A stretch of DNA of 5,523 nucleotides from an uncultured Simplicispira sp. Its GTDB lineage: Bacteria > Pseudomonadota > Gammaproteobacteria > Burkholderiales > Burkholderiaceae_C. A program made the position numbers and the translations under genes. Location: assembly GCA_903882725.1 (NCBI GenBank), contig CAIRYF010000106.1, forward strand, positions 1 to 5,523, read 5' to 3'. Below, piece after piece: positions 1 through 5,523 of this stretch. The notes beneath the pieces were generated by a model. The model was not told the DNA's origin and made no database searches. It was given only the letters and a program-made list of their open reading frames with translations. The stretch's first letter is position 1. Each line of letters starts with the position of its first letter.

Positions 1-1
1 C

Positions 2-961
2 TCGGGCACCGAAGCTGGTATGAGCGCCATTCGCCTAGCGCGCGGTGCCACTGGGCGCAACAAAATCATCAAATTTGAAGGCTGCTACCACGGCCATGCC
101 GACGCCTTGCTGGTCAAAGCCGGATCGGGCTTGGCCACCTTTGGCAATGCCACCAGCGCCGGTGTGCCAGCTGAAGTGGTGCAGCACACCGTGGTGCTTG
201 AATACAACAACGTCGCACAACTGGAAGAAGCCTTTGCCCTGCACGGTGCCGACCTGGCCTGCGTGATCATTGAGCCGATTGCCGGCAACATGAACTTTGT
301 CCGCGCCAGTGTGGCGTTTGTCCAACGCTGTCGCGAGCTGTGTACGCAATACGGCGCACTGTTTATCTTTGACGAGGTAATGAACGGTTTTCGCGTCGCC
401 TTGGGTGGTGCGCAAAGCGTGTATGCACGCAGCATTCCCGGTTTTGAGCCCGACCTCACCGTCATGGGCAAGGTCATTGGAGGCGGTATGCCGCTGGCGG
501 CGTTTGGCGGCAAGCGCGCCATCATGGAACACCTCGCGCCCATCGGCACTGTCTACCAAGCCGGCACGCTGTCGGGCAACCCCGTCGCCACCGCCTGCGG
601 CTTGGCCACGCTGCGCGAAATCAGCAAACCAGGCTTTTTTGATGCCCTCTCAGCATCTACGCACAGCTTGGTCGATGGCCTGAGCAGCGCTGCCGCAGCT
701 GCAGGTGTGCCCTTCAGTGCCGATTGTGAAGGTGGAATGTTCGGTTTCTTCTTGCTGCCTGAGCTGCCACAAAACTACGCCACCGTGATGCGTACCGACA
801 ACGCGCGCTTTAACACCCTGTTTCATGGCCTGCTCCATCGCGGTGTCTACATTGCCCCTGCCTTGTACGAAGCCGGTTTTGTCAGTGCCGCACACACGCC
901 GCAGGATATTGCTGAGACTATCGCTGCAGCACAAGAAGCCTTTCAATTGCTATCAAAATAG
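2..961 (+). CDS. hemL: Glutamate-1-semialdehyde 2,1-aminomutase, 5'-truncated by window edge
   Basis: HemL is a cytoplasmic PLP enzyme that isomerises glutamate-1-semialdehyde to 5-aminolevulinate, the last step of the C5 route to heme and other tetrapyrroles. The reading frame is open from base 2 and begins [15 protein letters not shown], the family's PLP-phosphate-binding region, so the ATG at 20 is an internal methionine, not the start. Compared with the roughly 426-residue family length, about 110 N-terminal residues are missing to the left. Counting that internal Met as 1, visible landmarks are the YHGHAD motif from residue 23, [17 protein letters not shown] from Asp118 (the cofactor-ring Asp), the Schiff-base Lys151 in [10 protein letters not shown], and [11 protein letters not shown] short insertion ([13 protein letters not shown]) precedes the lysine when compared with E. 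coli HemL from memory. DEVMN has Asn where I expect Thr. The C-terminus (FQLLSK, then TAG) runs into a repeat-like element. The identification is firm. The gene could share a transcript with the permease downstream, but nothing proves it. Confidence 0.96.
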   Translation, partial: SGTEAGMSAIRLARGATGRNKIIKFEGCYHGHADALLVKAGSGLATFGNATSAGVPAEVVQHTVVLEYNNVAQLEEAFALHGADLACVIIEPIAGNMNFVRASVAFVQRCRELCTQYGALFIFDEVMNGFRVALGGAQSVYARSIPGFEPDLTVMGKVIGGGMPLAAFGGKRAIMEHLAPIGTVYQAGTLSGNPVATACGLATLREISKPGFFDALSASTHSLVDGLSSAAAAAGVPFSADCEGGMFGFFLLPELPQNYATVMRTDNARFNTLFHGLLHRGVYIAPALYEAGFVSAAHTPQDIAETIAAAQEAFQLLSK

Positions 962-1000
962 TAGCTAATAGCGCTTATTCCATAAGCGCTGCAGGCTAAA
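943..1000. repeat. Palindromic repeat-like element overlapping the hemL 3' end
   Basis: A perfect 9-bp inverted repeat lies at 970-978 and 982-990 (AGCGCTTAT / ATAAGCGCT) with a TCC loop. An outer TAGC/GCTA pair (962-965 with 995-998) can extend the stem across an imperfect segment. The surrounding sequence, from roughly the TTGCTATCAAAATAGTAGCT stretch (about 947-966) to AGGC/A-rich sequence near 1000, matches my memory of a dispersed intergenic element frequent in Comamonadaceae chromosomes. Only one copy is present in this window, so repetitiveness cannot be shown here. The element overlaps the last few hemL codons. No T-run follows the stem on the plus strand. On the minus strand a TATTTTG stretch follows at a distance, so it is not a textbook terminator in either direction. 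Outer boundaries are approximate. Confidence 0.6.
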
Positions 1001-1039
1001 AACACCCAAAAATTACTCCCCTGCCGCTTTGGCGTGCCC

Positions 1040-1942
1040 ATGACAGAAAAACTCACGCCCCATACCGCCGCACTATTGACCCTCGCTCCGCTGCTGTGGG
1101 CTGGCAATGCGGTGGTGGGCCGGTTGGTACACGACTGGGTGCCACCGATTACCCTTAATTTTTTGCGCTGGTCGCTGGCCTTGCTGCTGTTGTTGCCGCT
1201 GGCCCACGGCGTGCTGCGTCCTGGCAGCAGCCTGTGGCCGCACTGGCGCCGCTACGCGCTACTGGGATTGCTGGGCATTGGCCTATACAACGCGCTGCAA
1301 TACATGGCGCTACAAACTTCAACACCACTGAATGTGACGCTGGTGGCGTCCAGTATGCCGGTGTGGATGCTGGCGCTGGGTGCCTTGTTTTTTGGTACAG
1401 CAGTGACGCGCCGCCAGCTGGCGGGGGCGCTGCTGTCTATCAGCGGCGTGCTGTTGGTACTGAGCCACGGCCAGTGGAGCGCGCTGCTGGCGCTGCGTTT
1501 GGTACCGGGTGATGTGCTGATGCTGCTGGCCACGCTGTCGTGGTCGCTTTACAGCTGGCTGCTGGCGCGCACCAGCGCGCCCACCAAGGTACGCGGTAAC
1601 TGGGCTGCATTTTTGTTGGCACAGTTGGTATTTGGTTGGGGCTGGTCGGGTTTATTGGCCAGCGGCGAGTGGGCACTGAGTGCCGCGCAGCCGATAGTGT
1701 GGGGCTGGCCACTGGCGCTGGCACTGGCGTACATCGCTGTCGGGCCAGCCATCATTGCCTACCGCTGCTGGGGTGTTGGTGTGCAGCGTGTGGGGCCAGC
1801 GGTAGCGGGTTTTTTTGCTAATCTCACGCCGTTGTTTGCCGCACTGCTGTCAGCCGCCTTTTTGGGTGAAATGCCGCAGCCGTACCACGCCGGCGCATTT
1901 GCCTTGATTGTCAGCGGCATTGTGGTGTCTTCACGCCGTTAA
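1040..1942 (+). CDS. DMT-superfamily EamA-type inner-membrane permease
   Basis: This is a complete 300-residue polytopic membrane protein of the drug/metabolite transporter superfamily. It has two tandem EamA repeats, at roughly residues 8-142 and 155-298. Ten hydrophobic segments can be read at about 9-27, 36-56, 71-92, 98-118, 124-142, 156-177, 188-208, 219-242, 249-271 and 282-297. Family hallmarks include APLLWAGNAVVGR in helix 1, the NALQYMAL and NVTLVASSMPVWM segments around helices 3-4, and the second-repeat counterpart VGPAVAGFFANLTPLFAALLSAAFLGE. Members export or import small metabolites such as amino acids, but sequence alone does not give the substrate. The ATG at 1040 was chosen. 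An in-frame GTG at 1034 would add two residues, and neither has a recognisable Shine-Dalgarno sequence. It starts 78 bases after hemL on the same strand, and its TAA lies within the convergent GGDEF-EAL gene. The length is normal for the family. Confidence 0.92.
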   Translation: MTEKLTPHTAALLTLAPLLWAGNAVVGRLVHDWVPPITLNFLRWSLALLLLLPLAHGVLRPGSSLWPHWRRYALLGLLGIGLYNALQYMALQTSTPLNVTLVASSMPVWMLALGALFFGTAVTRRQLAGALLSISGVLLVLSHGQWSALLALRLVPGDVLMLLATLSWSLYSWLLARTSAPTKVRGNWAAFLLAQLVFGWGWSGLLASGEWALSAAQPIVWGWPLALALAYIAVGPAIIAYRCWGVGVQRVGPAVAGFFANLTPLFAALLSAAFLGEMPQPYHAGAFALIVSGIVVSSRR

Positions 1943-4570
1943 GCGGGCTCCATACGCACCCAACCCAGCACTGGGGTGCAGCGCAGACAGAGCCTCAAGC
2001 TGGGCCACAGGCATCGGCCGCCCCAGCAGGTAGCCTTGAAACAGCTCACAGCCGTAGCGCTCCAAAAATTCTTTTTGTTCCAGCGTCTCAACCCCCTCGG
2101 CAATCACTTCCAGCCCCAAGTTGGCTGCCATGCCGATAATGGTTTGTACGATGACGTCGTCATTAGGGTGAATGCCCAAATTGCGCACAAACGACTGGTC
2201 AATCTTGAGTTGGTGCAAAGGCAGGCGACTGAGATAGGCCAGCGACGAATAACCGGTGCCAAAGTCATCGACCGAAAAACGCACGCCCTTGGTACGCAGC
2301 TGGTGCATTTTTTCGATGGTGTCGTCCACGTTGTCCAGCACCAGCGACTCCGTCAGCTCTAGCTTGAGCAGGTGCGGGCGAATACCAGTTTCTTGCATCA
2401 CATCAATCACCTGCTGGACAAAATCGCGCTGGCGAAACTGGCGCGCGCTGACATTGACCGCCAGTTGCCAAGTCGATTGGTCTGCACCACCCTGCCACGC
2501 CGCTAATTGCTGGCAGGCGGTGCGCAGCACCCACTGACCAATCGGCATGATGAGGCCGCTTTCTTCAGCCACCGGAATGAATTCGGCGGGCGAGACCATA
2601 CCCCGCTCAGGGTGCTGCCAGCGCAATAGTGCCTCGGCACCCACAAGACGGCCATCGCTGGAAAACTGTGGCTGGTAATACAGCACCAACTGCGCATCTC
2701 CCAATGCCAACTGCAAGTCAGCCTCTATTTGTGCGCGCTGGGATATGAGGGTCTGCATCTGTGGGTCAAAAAAGCACAGGCCGTTGCCGCTTTGCCCCTT
2801 GACTTGGTACATAGCAATATCGGCTTGCTTGAGCAGCTCGGCTGCCGACTGGTGGGTGTGGCCAAATAAAGTGGCACCCATGCTGCACGATCCATGGTGT
2901 ATATGCACACCCAAGGTATAGGGCAGGTTGAAACTGAGCAGTAATTTTTCACCGATCCGCTGCGCCTGTGCTGCAGCCTCTTGGCTGTCGTGTGACAGCT
3001 CGGTAAGGATGACAACAAACTCATCACCCCCCAAACGCGCCACCGTGTCTGAGTCGCGCAGGCAGGCCTGTAGTCGCTGCGCTACCTGCAACAGCAGCTG
3101 GTCGCCCACTTCATGGCCCTGGGTATCGTTCAGCGTCTTGAAATGGTCTAAATCGAGAAACAGCACCGCTCCCAAACCGCCAGAGCGTGTCATGTTGGCA
3201 ACCGCCTGGCCCAAGCGGTCTAGCAATAGCCGCCGATTAGGCAAACCGGTCAAGGGGTCGTAGAAGGCCAAAATTTCGATCTCGGCGCTGGCGCGGCGTA
3301 AATCAGTCACATCGTGATAGGTGATGACCATGCCGCCCTCGGGCGTTACGCGCTCGGTAATTTGTACCCAGTGGCCATTGGGCAGTATTTGCTCGTGCTG
3401 GCCCTGCGGTGTGTGCTGCAACCCCAAGCGCCGTTCCAACCAGTGTTTTTGTTCGATGGCGTCGCCGCCGGGGACATGGTGCAGCGCAGCCGCCTGTAGG
3501 ACACGATCAAATGGGATATGCAGCCCGATCACTGGCACCAGCCACGGAAAAATCTCTTCAAAGCGCCGATTCCATTGCAGTACACGGCGCTGCGCATCAA
3601 GTAGCACAAAGCCACTGACCATAGATTCAAGCGCCTGGTCTAGTGTGGTCTTGGACTCAGCAATTGCGAGACGGGCCAACGTCATGCGCTGCAGATACGA
3701 CTGCGCTAGACACCCGGCACCAAACACCATCAAATCCAAAGCCAACATGGCCAGCACCAAGCCACGGCTTTCGCTCTCCCAGTCGGCCAAGGCCGCTGTT
3801 ATCGGTAGGTTGGCCACCAACATCAGGTCGGGGTAGAAAAGCGACTGCGCCGCCACCAATGCCTGTGCTGTAGTGTGATTGCTGTGCCCATCAGGCGGCC
3901 CAATAGCGCCACGATCAGGCACACGCAGCAGCACCGAACCATAGCTGCGCTTTAGCAGAACCTCCAACCCAGCAATATCCACACCTTGCATCAACACCGA
4001 CACCAGCGCAGTGATCGGCACCTCAGCCACCGCCAGCAGGTGAGCACCATCGGCGAGCCGGAAAGATCGCGAAAAATACAGCACTGGCTCGGTGCTAGAA
4101 AAACTCACCACTGGGGCACTGATCGCCAAACTTGACATGGGTGCAGCCAGCACTTGGCCGACAAAGTCGTCGGGCAAGCGCAACGGCAAATGGGCTCCCG
4201 CATAGCCAGACGATGCCAACACCTGGCCTTGTGTATCGATTAAGGCCACTGAACGCACGATCAGGTTCTGACGCATAGTGCTGCGCAGCAGCGTGCTGGT
4301 CTGGGGTGTTTGAATGTCTTTGGTCACGGCGCGAGACAAAGTCAGTAAATCGTCGGTGCTGGCCAGCAACACATCGACCGACAAGAACGTCCGATTCAGC
4401 CCCGCCTCAGCCCCGGAGACAAAACGTGAGACCTGCGCCTGCCCCGCCTCTAGGGCGTTGTTGCGCATCGTCCAAATCAGCACTGCCGTAGCGCCGGCCA
4501 GCGCCAGCAAAAACAAGCCCATTAAGGCCCATACCGTGGCCCGTACACGCCAAGGCACAACTGCTTTCAT
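1931..4570 (-). CDS. Membrane-bound sensor GGDEF-EAL protein (dCache-like/PDC, PAS, GGDEF, EAL)
   Basis: This 879-residue inner-membrane protein is predicted to control cyclic di-GMP. After a basic N-terminus, helix 1 spans about 11-33 and helix 2 about 270-292. They enclose a roughly 235-residue periplasmic region that reads like a tandem PDC (dCache-like) sensor, with the strand SVALIDTQGQVLASS near 107-121 and FYPDLMLVANLP near 245-256. A PAS-type domain covers about 306-425. It is followed by the standard linker DVTDLRRASAEIEILAFYDPLTGLPNRR. The GGDEF domain (about 430-600) has an intact GGDEF at 514-518, metal-ligand Asp473, and the inhibitory RxxD site R505-D508 five residues upstream. 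The EAL domain (about 620-860) keeps EAL at 646-648 (Glu646), Asn706, Glu738, Asp768-Asp769 in DDFGTGYSS, Lys789, Glu825/Glu828 in EGVET, and Gln845. Cyclase and phosphodiesterase activity are therefore both possible. The start at 4570 overlaps the upstream stop as ATGA and places the first helix at the N-terminus. A start at 4657 would add 29 polar residues. The input signal is unknown. Confidence 0.93.
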   Translation of the reverse strand: MKAVVPWRVRATVWALMGLFLLALAGATAVLIWTMRNNALEAGQAQVSRFVSGAEAGLNRTFLSVDVLLASTDDLLTLSRAVTKDIQTPQTSTLLRSTMRQNLIVRSVALIDTQGQVLASSGYAGAHLPLRLPDDFVGQVLAAPMSSLAISAPVVSFSSTEPVLYFSRSFRLADGAHLLAVAEVPITALVSVLMQGVDIAGLEVLLKRSYGSVLLRVPDRGAIGPPDGHSNHTTAQALVAAQSLFYPDLMLVANLPITAALADWESESRGLVLAMLALDLMVFGAGCLAQSYLQRMTLARLAIAESKTTLDQALESMVSGFVLLDAQRRVLQWNRRFEEIFPWLVPVIGLHIPFDRVLQAAALHHVPGGDAIEQKHWLERRLGLQHTPQGQHEQILPNGHWVQITERVTPEGGMVITYHDVTDLRRASAEIEILAFYDPLTGLPNRRLLLDRLGQAVANMTRSGGLGAVLFLDLDHFKTLNDTQGHEVGDQLLLQVAQRLQACLRDSDTVARLGGDEFVVILTELSHDSQEAAAQAQRIGEKLLLSFNLPYTLGVHIHHGSCSMGATLFGHTHQSAAELLKQADIAMYQVKGQSGNGLCFFDPQMQTLISQRAQIEADLQLALGDAQLVLYYQPQFSSDGRLVGAEALLRWQHPERGMVSPAEFIPVAEESGLIMPIGQWVLRTACQQLAAWQGGADQSTWQLAVNVSARQFRQRDFVQQVIDVMQETGIRPHLLKLELTESLVLDNVDDTIEKMHQLRTKGVRFSVDDFGTGYSSLAYLSRLPLHQLKIDQSFVRNLGIHPNDDVIVQTIIGMAANLGLEVIAEGVETLEQKEFLERYGCELFQGYLLGRPMPVAQLEALSALHPSAGLGAYGARLTA
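4567..4570 (-). other. ATGA stop/start overlap coupling the binding protein to the GGDEF-EAL gene
   Basis: On the minus strand the TGA of the solute-binding protein gene (4569-4567) shares bases with the ATG of the GGDEF-EAL gene (4570-4568). The roughly 20 bases before this ATG contain no recognisable Shine-Dalgarno sequence. This fits translation by re-initiation of ribosomes finishing the upstream gene. The overlap is seen directly; the coupling is inferred. Confidence 0.85.
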
Positions 4571-5523
4571 GGCAGCGCCGGTAAAGCAATGGCTCTGGCC
4601 GAGCCGATAGTGTCGCGCCACAGCAGTCCACAATCGGCACCGCAGCGCTGCAGCCAACGCGGTAACACCACAGAGCGAAAAATTTCATCGCGCAGGCGTT
4701 CATCTTGCGCTGATACCGGCACCACCACCATATGGCCGCGGCTGCCCCCAGAGCACGCCGATGCACCACTGTTGCAGCTCACGCCCATGACTGTTTCGCG
4801 CTCAGAATCGCGCCAGATGCGTGCTTCCAACTGGGGTAGCTCGCGGTGCAGCAGTTGACGCAGTTCGGGTGGCAGGGCGTTCCATACTGCGCTGTTGGCG
4901 CCAAAAATTGCCATGCCCCAGGTCAAAGGCATGGTGTAGAGGTGGCTGGTCGCAGTGTGCAAGCCCAAAGTGTTGCCCGAAGATGCCCCGGTAATTACAC
5001 AGTCCAGTGCGCCCGAATCCAGCGCATCCATGATGTCAGCAAACCCAGTGCGCACCGGCACACCCTTGAGAGCAGCTACAAAATCGGCCTGCGAGCTTGA
5101 TGAAATACGAACGCGCCGCCCAGACAACTCTGTCAAACCAGTCAGCGCCTTTTTGCAAAAAAGCACCTGTGCTGGGTAAACATAGACGGCCAGTAACTCA
5201 ATGCCATGGCGCTCGCGCAGCGAGGTTTCTAGGTAAGGCCGAAAAACACTCAAACTGGCGCGCACTTGCGCCATGCTGGGGTTTAAACCCGCCATATCCG
5301 GGGCTGCGTATTGCGGGTACTGCGCCGCTATGTTGCTCATCAACATGGTGCCAAAGGGCACTACACCCAGCTGCAGCAGTTGCAGCATTTGCATTCCTGG
5401 GATGGCGGCGCGATCAAACGCCACAATCTCAGCGCTAAAACGCCCTTGGCTCAGGCGGGACAGGTCTTTAGTCCAAAAAGGCTCTTCCAACCGCGTGAAC
5501 TGGCCCACGCTGGCCAAGCCGCC
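4567..5523 (-). CDS. TRAP-type periplasmic solute-binding protein (DctP family), 5'-truncated by window edge
   Basis: The visible 318 residues belong to the DctP family of extracytoplasmic solute receptors, which usually bind organic acids in the periplasm and pass them to DctQ/DctM permeases. The frame stays open to the window edge (it begins GGLASVGQFTRLEEPFW), so the TTG at 5517 is not a convincing start. The signal peptide and first strand lie outside. Counting that TTG codon as 1, the core segment is SGRRVRISSSSQADFVAALKG from 132. Its Arg137 sits where the family's carboxylate-binding arginine is expected. The segment VPVRTGFADIMDALDSGALDCVITG follows. The C-terminal part carries Cys248/Cys255 and Cys292/Cys296, plausible disulfide partners in the periplasm. 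No permease gene follows; instead the stop overlaps the start of a GGDEF-EAL sensor protein, which hints at a sensing role. The ligand cannot be deduced. The family assignment is solid, but transporter versus sensor use is open. Confidence 0.88.
   Translation of the reverse strand, partial: GGLASVGQFTRLEEPFWTKDLSRLSQGRFSAEIVAFDRAAIPGMQMLQLLQLGVVPFGTMLMSNIAAQYPQYAAPDMAGLNPSMAQVRASLSVFRPYLETSLRERHGIELLAVYVYPAQVLFCKKALTGLTELSGRRVRISSSSQADFVAALKGVPVRTGFADIMDALDSGALDCVITGASSGNTLGLHTATSHLYTMPLTWGMAIFGANSAVWNALPPELRQLLHRELPQLEARIWRDSERETVMGVSCNSGASACSGGSRGHMVVVPVSAQDERLRDEIFRSVVLPRWLQRCGADCGLLWRDTIGSARAIALPALP

Noticed and set aside
20..22. ATG at 20 as the hemL start
   Set aside because: The six codons before it encode the conserved SGTEA region of HemL, so it is an internal methionine.
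35..559. Long open frames antisense to hemL
   Set aside because: They lie wholly opposite a strongly recognised enzyme gene, have no recognisable domain, and are expected by chance in GC-rich coding DNA.
962..1000. Hairpin at 970-990 as an intrinsic terminator for hemL
   Set aside because: The stem is good, but the bases after it on the plus strand are A/C-rich with no T-run, so it does not meet the usual terminator pattern.
3321..3836. 171-codon plus-strand open frame opposite the GGDEF-EAL gene
   Set aside because: Its composition (Arg/Ser/Pro/Cys/Trp-rich) is typical of an antisense shadow, and it lies fully inside the well-supported PAS/transmembrane coding region.
4571..4657. Upstream start at 4657 for the GGDEF-EAL protein
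   Set aside because: It would add 29 residues before a natural membrane-protein N-terminus and overlap the binding-protein gene by about 90 bases. The ATG at 4570 in the ATGA overlap is far more natural.
5515..5517. TTG at 5517 as the true start of the binding protein
   Set aside because: The frame remains open to the window edge, the visible sequence has no signal peptide, and it already reads as mature-domain sequence.
4567..5523. A complete TRAP transporter operon
   Set aside because: Only the binding protein is visible. No DctQ or DctM permease sequence occurs in the window, and the gene immediately downstream is a GGDEF-EAL protein.
1..5523. CRISPR array, tRNA/rRNA genes, insertion sequence or phage genes
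   Set aside because: No regularly spaced repeats, no tRNA-like cloverleaf, and no transposase or integrase signatures were seen on either strand; nearly all of the window is accounted for by four genes.

Overview
The window looks like a chromosomal segment from a betaproteobacterium, most likely family Comamonadaceae (Rhodoferax/Acidovorax/Polaromonas-like). Three things suggest this. Base composition is moderately GC-rich throughout. The HemL, EamA and DctP-like proteins have the sequence style I associate with that group. A short palindromic element at about 943-1000 resembles, from memory, an intergenic repeat common in Comamonadaceae genomes. The genus is an inference that I could not test by a database search.

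Layout: two genes lie on the plus strand, then two on the minus strand, and the pairs converge. Positions 2-961 hold the C-terminal three quarters of hemL (glutamate-1-semialdehyde 2,1-aminomutase, tetrapyrrole synthesis), which begins before the window. A 78-base gap with a perfect 9-bp inverted repeat follows. Next, 1040-1942 encodes a complete ten-helix DMT/EamA permease. Its stop codon lies inside the 3' end of the convergent minus-strand gene at 1931-4570. That gene encodes an 879-residue membrane protein with a periplasmic tandem-PDC (dCache-like) sensor, PAS, GGDEF and EAL domains. Upstream of it on the minus strand, 4567-5523 is the main part of a TRAP-type (DctP family) periplasmic solute-binding protein whose start and signal peptide lie beyond the right edge. 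No gene-free stretch exceeds 300 bases.

How the genes work together: the binding protein and the GGDEF-EAL protein are joined by an ATGA stop/start overlap, so they are almost certainly co-transcribed and translationally coupled. No TRAP permease gene (DctQ or DctM) lies between them or downstream. The most interesting reading is that the binding protein reports a periplasmic solute to the sensor domain of the c-di-GMP enzyme instead of, or as well as, feeding a transporter. The GGDEF motif, the RxxD inhibitory site and the main EAL catalytic residues are all intact, so the enzyme could both make and degrade c-di-GMP. HemL and the EamA permease appear to be ordinary housekeeping or accessory genes unrelated to this pair.
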